Shown: piece by piece, positions 1 to 8,300 of the stretch
Layout of the letters: each line of letters starts with the position of its first letter
Position numbering within the stretch: position 1 is the first letter of the stretch
From: Irineochytrium annulatum
Taxonomy: Eukaryota > Chytridiomycota > Chytridiomycetes > Chytridiales > Chytridiaceae
Direction: 5' to 3'
Length of the DNA stretch: 12,173 bases
Assembly: GCA_027600665.1 (NCBI GenBank)
Contig: JADGJL010000908.1
Location: forward strand, 1 to 12,173
The notes under the pieces: model-generated
Told to the model about the DNA's origin: nothing
Database searches by the model: none
The model's input: only the letters and a program-made list of their open reading frames with translations
Position numbers and translations under genes: made by a program

Positions 1-342
1 CGGTGACAACTGTGTCCGGGAATTGGAGCCACAAAAGCCCCTAAAAATGACCGGGATGTATTTTGTACCGAGGACAAGCCAATTAGCCCATGCTATCAAG
101 GGGTTGGGGGTTATCATGATGGGCTGCAGGTTCTTATGTGTCAACAGTCTGCAATTCCCTAATCTCTAATCCGTATGTACCCTGTTAACACCTTAATCAA
201 ACATATCAAATTGTATTGCGTTTGTTATTGAGCATAGAAATAACCATGATGATCCGGATACGATAGAACGCAAACAAGGCAAGATGCATATAAAAAATAA
301 CTTTTACTCCCAAAAAACATAATGTCCCTCAAACGCACAACA
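1..342. other. Non-coding flank downstream of the ArfGAP gene
   Basis: I see no convincing gene here. The stretch is AT-richer than the coding regions and lies 3' of the minus-strand ArfGAP stop codon, so its right part is probably that gene's 3' UTR and polyadenylation region. A short reading frame on the minus strand across 225-461 overlaps the ArfGAP C-terminus in another frame and looks like a shadow. No tRNA box, repeat or intron signal was noticed. Confidence 0.5.
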
Positions 343-2692
343 TCAGAAGAAAGGGTTGGTGTTGGGCTTGTAAGCCCCACCCTGCACGCCCTGCGGCTGT
401 TGTTGCTGCTGCTGAACGGGCGGCATGCCGAGGCCTTGTCCCTGAATGGTCGAGAACACACCCGACGGCGGCGTCGGCGCGCCGGGCTGGGCCGTGAATG
501 CGCGCGGGACCTGGTTCGGGTTCGCCATGGACTGCAATAGTATCACGTCAGAAAAAAATCCGCAACGGGATGCAAATGTTGAACCAGAACTCACCCCGTT
601 CCCCGAAAAAGTCGCATACCCCATCCCCTGCTGTCCCATCATCCCTCCCTGCTGCATCATTCCTCCTTGCTGCATCATCCCTCCCTGCATCATACTCCCC
701 CCGCCCTGCATCATCCCGCCCTGCTGCATCTGCATCCCCTGGGCCGGCATCATAACCAGCACCTGCCTCCCATCGACGATCGCCTGTTGCATCACCATCT
801 GCTGCTGCTGCTGCGGCGGCGGCGGTGGCGCGTTGAACAGGCTCATGATCGAATCCTTGGACGGAGACGTCGCGCCTCCCTGCCGTTGCTGCTGCTGTCC
901 TTGTTGTTGCTGCTGTTGTTGAGGCATCATGGATCGCTGCTGCTGTTGGGGCGCGGCGGTGAGTTGCTGTGAGGGCTGTGAGGGCATAAGGGATGAGAAT
1001 GGGTCGGCGGGACGTTGCTGTTGTGGTTGCTGTTGAGCGGGGCCGGACTGCATGGCGCCGAAAGGGTTCGCGGGTTGCTGCCGCTGCTGCTGCTGCTGAG
1101 GGGCCGGTCGTTGCAGGGAGTTCTGGGGCTGAAGGGTGGCCATGCCCAGGCCGAAAGGGTCCGACGGCATGCGCTGATGCTGGCCCTGCTGTTGTTGAAT
1201 CGGCTGTTGGGTCTGCATGGCGCCGAAAGGGGTCGCCTGTTGTTGTTGCGGCTGCGGCGCCGTCTGCATCTGGCCAAACGGGTTCGCCAGCTGACCGAAC
1301 GGCTGTTGTTGTTGTTGTTGTTGTTGTTGTTGCATCATCCTCTGCTGCTGCTGAGCGGCCTGCTGTTGTTGCTGAAGCAGCTGCTGTTGCTGAGCCACCT
1401 GGGCCTGCTGAGCCTGTTGCTGCTGCTGCTGGGTCATCAACGCCTGCTGCTGCAACAGCTGCTGCTGGTATTGCATCTGCTGCTCGGCCAGCTGGAACTG
1501 CTGCTGGAACTCGACCTGTTTCTTCTGCTGCTGTTGTTGACCGCCGGCGGGCGATGGCGACGACCCCGCGTAGAAGGACGCGAACGGGTCCGCTGCCGAT
1601 CCGGGCGTCTGCGTGTCGACCTGCAGCCCACGCTTCGGCTCGTCCGAGATGCTGAGAAGATCCATGCCGAGCGCGTTCCCCGCCGAGGGTTGCCTCGATC
1701 GCGTCCCCGCACTGGTAGTCTGAACTCGAGCCGGGAGGGATGACTTAGGCTGCGCAGGCGAAGATCCGCGACGGGCGCGCTGGTCGATGAGGATGTTGGC
1801 GGCCTGCTCGATCTGGCCATTGGCTTGCTTCAGGGCGGCACGGGACTCATTCTCATCCTCGAAACCCATCGCTTTCAGGGCATCCAAAGCCGCGCGGAGT
1901 TTGCGCGCGAGCTCGGCGCGCTTCTCCTCGTCCTGGTGGGACGGCGAGATGGTGCGCGGCTGCTGCTGGGACGAGGACGGAGCGGGGCGTGAGGGGGAGG
2001 TGGCGGGCTGGGTCGCGTCGGCCGAGCTCACGAGGAGATCGACGGCCGCGTCAATCTGGCCGTTGGCGCGCTTGAGGGCAACGATGGCCCGGTTTGAGTC
2101 TGTGAATCCCATGTTGGCGAGCGTTCGAATCTGGCCCGCGAACGTCGACGCGTCACCCGGGTTGACCTTAAACGCGTCCGGGTTTGCCGATGCTGACGAT
2201 GTGGACGGCCTGGATGACGACGACGCCGGGGCAGGGGTGGATCGAGCGCCGTTCCCTCCAGCCATGAAGACCTTCCGATCGTATTTGTTCCTAATGAACT
2301 GGTCCATCTGCTGGTCGCTGTGGGCCGGCGGTGTGACGGGCCCACCCGAGAGGTATCTGGCGTTCGCCTTCCTGTTCCCCCATTCTCTCATGCTCGCGAC
2401 CATCTCCGGCGTCCAGCTGTCGAGGGTGGCGGACTTGACTTTCGAGATGCCGCCGAGGTTCCTGTGGAGGCCCGCGCATCGGATGCAGAGGAACACGCCG
2501 ATGTTGACAGAGGCCCAGCGGGGAGCTGTTGAACGAGCAAGGTCGTGTTAGAAGCGGGGACAGCGTGGGTGGTGGGGTCTCACCTGCATCTCCGCAGTCC
2601 GCACAGGCCGAGTTCTCCGGCAACGCCATCAGTTGGTGGAGGGCCATGGTGCACTCCTCCTCCTCACGGCGCTTCTGCTTCGCCTTGCCCAT
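343..2692 (-). CDS. ArfGAP with two UBA domains and Gln-rich NPF/DPF tail (Gts1/Ucp3-like)
   Basis: Predicted GTPase-activating protein for Arf small GTPases, acting in vesicle budding and endocytic/Golgi traffic. The model has three exons, 2692-2584, 2525-595 and 531-343, giving 742 aa. Intron 1 (2583-2526, 58 nt) restores the zinc finger exactly: Cys30 and Cys33 lie in exon 1, Cys50 and Cys53 in exon 2, a CX2CX16CX2C pattern, followed by AGLHRNLG with the presumed catalytic Arg58. Two UBA domains follow at about residues 164-204 and 243-284; both contain an MGF loop and an A-L-K-x-A-N-G-Q-I core. From about residue 366 the protein is dominated by Gln. The tail holds repeated NPF and DPF tripeptides and ends in NPFF, motifs known to bind EH-domain or AP-2-type endocytic partners. 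ArfGAP plus UBA plus polyQ recalls yeast Gts1 and S. pombe Ucp3; orthology is inferred. The start ATG precedes a basic/acidic leader close to the zinc finger, as usual in the family. Intron 2 is described separately. Confidence 0.9.
532..594 (-). other. 63-nt in-frame intron in the ArfGAP gene
   Basis: On the minus strand the segment begins GTGAGT and ends TTGCAG, with a CTGAC branch-like site about 14 nt before the acceptor and a T-rich run before that. It is exactly 63 nt, lies between complete codons (phase 0) and has no stop, so a retained form would add 21 residues (starting VSSGSTF). Those residues lack the Gln/Met/Gly/Pro bias of both sides, which supports it being an intron. Removing it joins FSGNG to SMANPNQ. 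Confidence 0.75.
620..738 (-). repeat. Met-Gln-Gly degenerate tandem repeat inside the ArfGAP tail
   Basis: The encoded protein repeats GGMMQ and GGMMQQ units several times in a row. On the plus strand this appears as imperfect copies of a 15-18 nt unit of the form CCTCCCTGCTGCATCAT. Neighbouring copies differ at third codon positions, so the repeat is fairly old or kept by selection on the protein. It is methionine-rich, unlike the Gln-only tracts upstream. Confidence 0.8.
1303..1332 (-). repeat. Pure CAA-run polyglutamine microsatellite in the ArfGAP gene
   Basis: On the plus strand one CTG is followed by nine TTG triplets; on the coding strand this is nine CAA then one CAG, encoding ten Gln directly before a PFG motif. 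The other Gln tracts in this gene mix CAG and CAA. This uninterrupted run is the one most likely to vary in length between strains. Confidence 0.85.
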
Positions 2693-3296
2693 CGTGCTGG
2701 CCAGCCGCGTTAAAGTTGGATGTTACTCGACCGACGTGGAGGCGCGAATCTGCCGCAACTCCGATTCACTCGTGACAGGTCGGTGGGTCGCGATGATCGC
2801 TGTGGACGGCGACGACAGCGGACGACGACGACGGCGGAGTCGTCAGGCGAGATAGGAAGTTGGACGGCCTTGCGCTCTGATAGGGGCGGTCGAACGTCGC
2901 AGTCTGCTTGATTGGAGCTGAACGCGGAACAGTACCCACATTAACCGTCGATGGCTGCCCGCTGGGTTATTGGCCTCCACCTGCATTGCAGGTTTCGCGA
3001 TGATGGCGTTCGAGGCGCTTTGGCGCGTTGGATTAGCATTCCTTCATCTCCTGTCAGGCACCGGTGTCCCATACTTTCTCTGCCTAAGTAAACAGAAACC
3101 ACGCGTTGATATGGACCAGCACAAAGATCATTTCCCAGAAGTGTACATTGCGGGCCACGCGTTGGTCGAGACAGCCGGGATGTGGAAGTACGCTGCCTGG
3201 CCATCCCGCGGGGGGGCCGTCATTGAGGTGTGGCGCAATTTGGTGAACGTTTTCTTCTGAACCCAGCGAACCTCACCAGCAACACCTACGCCCAGC
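2693..3296. promoter_or_regulatory. Divergent intergenic region shared by the ArfGAP and RACK1 genes
   Basis: About 600 bp separate the two divergently oriented start codons, so this stretch should hold both 5' UTRs and both promoters. No clear TATA box was found. The open frames here (for example 2970-3260 on plus) show no recognisable protein and look like chance frames. The assignment rests on position only. Confidence 0.45.
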
Positions 3297-4949
3297 ATGG
3301 ACACCATGATCCTCCGCGGAACTCTGAAGGGTGCGTTGAAGCCCTGACTGCGGTCTGCTGGCCAACGCGATGTTGGTTGTTGGCTGCTGGAAAGGCGGTG
3401 CGACAAGTTGGGTTGGCGTCAGGAAAGGGGACGCGGCGTTGAAGATGCGGTGTTCGCGACGGCGTCCCGGACGGGTCCGAGGATCGCGATACACGGCGTT
3501 GCCGAGGAGAACGGATGCAGATGAGCGAAAGGACCCTCCGGGAGGGAGGGACGGCGACTTCACTAGGGCGTGCGCGATTTGGTCGCCGTTCGGGCGCGAT
3601 CCCGGTCGCGTCCAGTGGATCTTCCGTTCTTGATCGCTGGGTGGTCCCAGTGGGACGCCGCTGGCTGCTTTGATGGGCTCTAAGGAAGACTCGTCGCCCT
3701 GGAGCGAGCCTAACCTCCTTCATTTTTAAAGGCCACTCCGGGTGGGTCACTTCGATCGCCACCAGCCCCGAGATTCCGGACACCATCCTCTCGTCGTCGC
3801 GTGGTGCGTAACTGTTGGATATCCGCCGGCGTGATGGAGTGTCTAATGAGACCCTCTCTTGCAGACAAGACCGTCATCGTCTGGCACCTCACCCGCGACG
3901 AGACCACCTACGGCATCCCGCGTCGCGCCCTGACTGGCCACAACCACTTCGTCTCCGATGTCGTTATCTCCTCCGACGGCCAGTTTGCGCTCTCGGCGTC
4001 TTGGGACAAGACGCTCCGGCTCTGGGACCTCAACACCGGCCTCTCCACCCGCCAGTTCGTCGGCCACACCAACGACGTCTTGTCCGTCTCGTTCTCGCCC
4101 GACAACCGGCAGATCGTCTCGGCGGCCAGGGACCGGACTATTAAGCTTTGGAACACGCTGGGAGAGTGCAAGTTCAACATTACGGAGGACGGCCACACCG
4201 AGTGGGTGTCGTGCGTCAGGTTCAGCCCGAACCCGGCAAACCCCGTCGTTGTCAGCAGTGGGTGGGACAAGATCGTCAAGGTGCGTTTTGGCCCTTATTT
4301 CGATCTCTTCCGCTTCCTTTGCTCGCCGTTTTCTGCCTATTCGGATGAATCGCGCGGACGTTTCGGCACACGATGTTACATTTATTTGCTACTTCGGAGA
4401 AACCTTTCGGTTCCGATGAGACAAAACAATCACCCATAGAATCTGATGCCTTCATCGACCAATCGCCATCTTTTGTATTATCTTTGCGATGGATCCCGAC
4501 GACGGCTTAACTAATTCTCTCGTATCAAGGTCTGGGATGTGACGAAGTGCAAGCTGAAGACCAACCACTACGGCCACACCGGTTACATCTCCGCCGTCAC
4601 CATCTCCCCCGACGGCTCCCTCTGCGCGTCTGGCGGCAAGGACGGCGTTCTCATGCTCTGGGACTTGAACGAGGGCAAGCACTTGTACTCGCTGGAGGCC
4701 GGTGACATTATCAACAGCCTCGTCTTCTCACCCAACCGGTACTGGCTCTGCGCTGCCACTGCCTCGTCCATCAAGATCTGGGATTTGGAGTCGAAGAGCG
4801 TCGTTGACGAGCTGAAGGTGGAGGCGCCGACGGGGAAGAAGGGCACGCCGCTGCAGTGCATCAGCTTGGCGTGGAGCGCGGATGGGCAGACCCTATTCGC
4901 GGGTTACACCGACAACGACATCAGGGTGTGGGCCGTTATCCGGAACTGA
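3297..4949 (+). CDS. RACK1: RACK1/Asc1/Cpc2: seven-bladed WD40 ribosomal scaffold protein
   Basis: Orthologue of the Gβ-like protein RACK1 (yeast Asc1, S. pombe Cpc2), which sits on the 40S head near the mRNA exit and links kinase signalling to translation. Exons: 3297-3330, 3732-3803, 3865-4280, 4530-4949, giving 313 aa (family about 310-320). Introns are 401, 61 and 249 nt, all GT-AG, with phases 1, 1 and 0; the first has a CTAAC branch site close to its acceptor and the third a TTAACTAAT. The N-terminus [17 protein letters not shown] is recovered only by joining the 34-nt exon 1 to exon 2. Diagnostic stretches include [32 protein letters not shown] and [11 protein letters not shown]. Seven GH...WD-type repeats cover the whole length. 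Arg35-Asp36-Lys37 matches the conserved RDK ribosome-contact motif of the first blade. The ATG at 3306 is a less likely alternative start. Codons are strongly GC-ending, as expected for high expression. Confidence 0.97.
4365..4450 (+). ncRNA. snR24: Box C/D snoRNA U24/snR24 in RACK1 intron 3
   Basis: Guide RNA for 2'-O-methylation of large-subunit rRNA, carried in the host intron 4281-4529. Seen: a terminal stem GGCA (4365-4368) with TGCC (4447-4450); a C-like box ACGATGT (4370-4376); a C'-like box CGATGAG (4414-4420); and a D box CTGA (4443-4446). The guide TATTTGCTACT at 4383-4393 precedes a weak D'-like CGGA. It is the hallmark U24 guide and pairs over 11 nt with the conserved 25S/28S segment AGTAGCAAATA. 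Size (about 86 nt) and box order fit yeast snR24, whose host is the ASC1 intron, so host gene and guide are both conserved. The C box departs from RUGAUGA at one or two positions, and the guide before the D box differs from the yeast one as I recall it. Processing is probably by debranching and exonuclease trimming, as for other intronic snoRNAs. Confidence 0.88.
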
Positions 4950-5343
4950 GGCGGTGTGGAATGGGAGGCGGGTGCGCGGTTGAGGATCGTGTTTGTAGAG
5001 TTTGTGGGGTGTTATGTTCTGTTGCTCGTTCGGAGAGGGCGGTTGGCAGTTCATATCCGAGAATCTGTAGAGAATCGTGGCCGGCGGTGGTTTGGAAAAC
5101 ACGTTTTGTTAAGATGACTAGTGGTACTCGCCGTTTTTCAACTGCGAAGCTGTGGAAGCCTGAACAGGCGGCTTTCCTCTTAATATTATGGAAGAATAAG
5201 CACGATTGGTCCCTTCAATAGCGTAGTGCATTGAGAGGCAGCATGAGCCAGTATGGAACCCTGCAGTGAGTATCAGTCCTTAAAGATCTGCGAGTGATCA
5301 AATATCCAGGTAAATCCTTCACCGTTAGTTGCGCGCTTTCTTC
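4950..5343. other. Intergenic region between RACK1 and the cyclase gene
   Basis: Holds the RACK1 3' UTR (an AATAAG-like element near 5195, possibly a poly(A) signal) and the upstream region of the cyclase. A small ATG-led frame at 5243 runs into GTGAGT at 5264, which resembles a donor site. I could not join it in frame to the cyclase by a convincing acceptor, so it is not included in the gene model. Confidence 0.45.
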
Positions 5344-8300
5344 ATGAATCCCCTCCCCCTCATCGCGTCGGGCGCGCGTGCGCTCATAAGGGAGCACGCC
5401 GACGCGTCGGAGCTGCCGGCACCGCTGGCGGTCGCCTGCAATATCGGTGTCGTCGCGATTATCGACATCTCGGGTAGGTTTACTCTTTCTCACCGGCCTG
5501 GAACCCGTCGCTGTCGTTAACAGTTGCTCAGGATACACGAAGTTGACCACGGAGTTGATGGAAGCCAACGGTGCCGCCGGGGCTGGCCATGTCCGCGAGC
5601 TGCTGAGCCCGCCGCTGAACGCCGTTGTTTGTGAGGTCCATAGATGGGGTAGGTTGCTTGCTGACACGTATCGTGCGATATGAATAACGCGACTGATTAG
5701 GCGGGAGCGTGGTGAAGTTTGCAGGCGACGCCGTCATAGCCTGTTGGAGGTGAGCCTGTGCCAATACGGCAGCTGCTAATCACGCTTTTACACAGCGATC
5801 CGGACTCATCTAAACCGGATGAGGACCTCGCTCGCGAGCTGCTGTCGAAGGCGATGTTGTGCAATCTGCATCTCCTGCTCGCGTTCGCGTCAAAGCAGAG
5901 CGACCAAATATCCCAGGGACTTGTATTTGCGGCGACAGACTGGAACCGACATGTGCTGAAGATTCACGTTGGCGTCGGGACTGGCTCCCTTCAACATGTG
6001 CACGTCGGCGAGTCGCGTCCCGGCGGTGCGCGAGCGCGCTTTCGGCGCGAATACTTCATAGGAGGAGACGCGCTCGTAGAAGCAGGTTGATGAAGAAAAT
6101 TAGTTGTTTGCATTGCTGACTCTTTGATGGTGAAGGTCGAATGCTCAGTCAGGCCAAAACTGGCGAGCTCGCTGTCAGTTCAAATGGGACGACCTTCGTA
6201 CCTATCCTCGGCGCTTACAGTCAGAACATCGATGTTGAGAAAGGTGTGATCGTTATATCTGAGCATGCCCTCGACGCAATAAGCTCGATGATCTCCAACT
6301 TAAATGCCGACCTCAAGCTTATAACCGCGGACATCACCCCAGACGAGGGTCACATTGACGCAGCGCCTCGTGTCGACTCCCTCAGCCATGCCCGTATCCT
6401 GTCTTATGTCGAGGAGTCGATCGCATTGGCGGTGCACGCGTATGCTGGCACGCAAGAAGTGGACGCGGCGGCGAAGCCAATACTGAGCATGAACGAGCTA
6501 AATCAAATTCGACGCGTGACGATCTTGTTTGTTCACTTTCCGGATTTGGATGTCACGGACTTTGAAGACAAGGAGGCGCTCAGTCAGTATCAGCGCATTT
6601 TTATGGTTATTATCAAAACAGTGAGATCATTCGGCGGGTGCTTGCGGCAATTTTCATGCGACGACAAAGCCGCAACTGCCCTGATCGTGTTCGGGATGCA
6701 TGGGTACGCTCACGAGCGCGGTGAAGGCCGGGTGGCGCTCAATGCAGCTAGCGCAATTTTGCAAAGGCTTCGGACAGTGGTCCTAGGCTCTGTCTCCATT
6801 GGTCTGACGACGGGCATGGTGTTTGCCGGAGTCGTAGGAGTGGATAAGAGGCTGGACGGAACTGTGCTTGGCACTTGCGTGAACCTTGCCGCTAGGATCA
6901 TGACGCATCCGATGTCCGCTGGACGGATCGTTTGCGACGATGAGACCCGCGCGCAAGTAGATCACGACCTTGACGGCGGCGGCTTCGTTTTCGAACCATG
7001 TGACGACATTACATTAAAAGGTAATCATTTGCAGGTTTAACGTTGTACTGACCAATTCAATGCGTAGGTGTTGGCAACAGCGTAACCCTGTACGTAGTCA
7101 ATAAAGCAAACACGGGGGATGCAGGGCTTAAAACGTGCTCATTGACTTTATGCGGCCGGCAGGCAGAAAGGGCTGCAATTATCGGGCTTGTGCAAAAATG
7201 GGAACAAGGAGACGGCAGCTGCATTCTTATGATAACTGGTATATCAGGATCCGGGAAGACAAGCTTATCCTCCTTCTGTCGGGAACAATTGGAGATCAAC
7301 CCGAAAAATCTGATATGGTCTGAAACACTTCTAACTTTCTAAGTTAACGATTTTACAGTGCGGCCGCTGGAAACGAAGTCCTCGAGGGAATGCCTTACTT
7401 TGGCTACATTCAAATTTTGCAGCAGCTAGTAAGATGTCTGAAATTGAAGGCCGTCGGGTTGGACGGTCTGAATAAGCTAGGCTGCTTAGCAGCCAGTGCC
7501 GGCAATGGCTCCGGCGAACGCTCAGAATTTGATACGGGGCGCTCAAGTGTCATAATGGGCGACTCGTGCGCAAGCTCAAGACACCTATCGGTTGATAGCG
7601 TTGCCGCAAGGAGATCTTTCTCGGCTGCTTTGCCTCAGTCGGGTGATAAAAGTGCCCTCAAGTTAACACAGTTATTGGAGTCTATGGGGGAACCTCGTTC
7701 ATTAATTCGCCTGGTTTGTTCGTTGATTATGAAGAGGTACTAAATCCCTGCAGCTCTATAAAGTTGCGCCATCATTGTCCAACGCAGACGCATGGGACAT
7801 CAGAGAAGATGATGTTGCTGTAGTAAACAGTGAGGCCATCGCGTCTGTTAACGCCTTGATATTCCGTGTGATAAAGGCAGCGTCATCGGCGCTAGAGCAA
7901 CGCGTCGTTTTGGTACTGGACGACCTTCAATGGATAGACTCCAATTCAATTGATATTACCATCGAAATCTTGAAGAAACTACCCTCAGTCTTCGTCGTCC
8001 TACTCTCGCGCCCGCTTCAGGTACCAGCAGAAAAGATGAAAGAAGAGAAGATAAATTACGCTGACACTAACCTGTGCAGGAGATAAAAACCTTGGTAAAG
8101 CCGCGTTTCAACGCAATCCTAGCTACACCGAGCTTGGTGCATTTGGACTTAAAACCATTGGAGTTAAGCGATGTCGAAGCCATGCTTCTGCAGGAGCTAG
8201 GCCGTAACTTCTCGGAAAAAGATCCGGCCGTTAAGCACATTGCGAAGGAAGTCTACGAGCTCTCTCAAGGAAATTCGATGGCGTCGCGGCTGATGTGCAG

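Noticed and set aside
993..1743. Long plus-strand frames with Leu-, Val/Ala- or Cys-rich translations opposite the ArfGAP gene (also 446-922 and 667-972)
   Set aside because: They are antisense readings of CAG/CAA glutamine runs (CTG/TTG gives Leu, TGC/TGT gives Cys, GCA/GCT gives Ala) and have no features of their own.
1787..2551. 254-codon plus-strand frame opposite the UBA and ArfGAP domains
   Set aside because: The minus strand here encodes clear ArfGAP zinc-finger and UBA motifs with a matching intron; the plus reading has no recognisable domain.
3331..3731. A second snoRNA in RACK1 intron 1 (animal RACK1 hosts more than one)
   Set aside because: I found no C box and D box pair with a terminal stem; the sequence is GC-rich with no recognisable guide.
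3801..4439. Single uninterrupted reading of RACK1 from 3801 into intron 3
   Set aside because: The start would lie inside intron 2, and the C-terminal part after the KIVKV segment stops resembling RACK1 exactly at the GTGCGT donor, then resumes at 4530.
7737..7753. A 17-nt GTACTAAATCCCTGCAG segment that looks like a minimal intron
   Set aside because: Far too short for a spliceosome, and it does not preserve the reading frame. It is the branch-site and acceptor part of the 40-nt intron 7714-7753.
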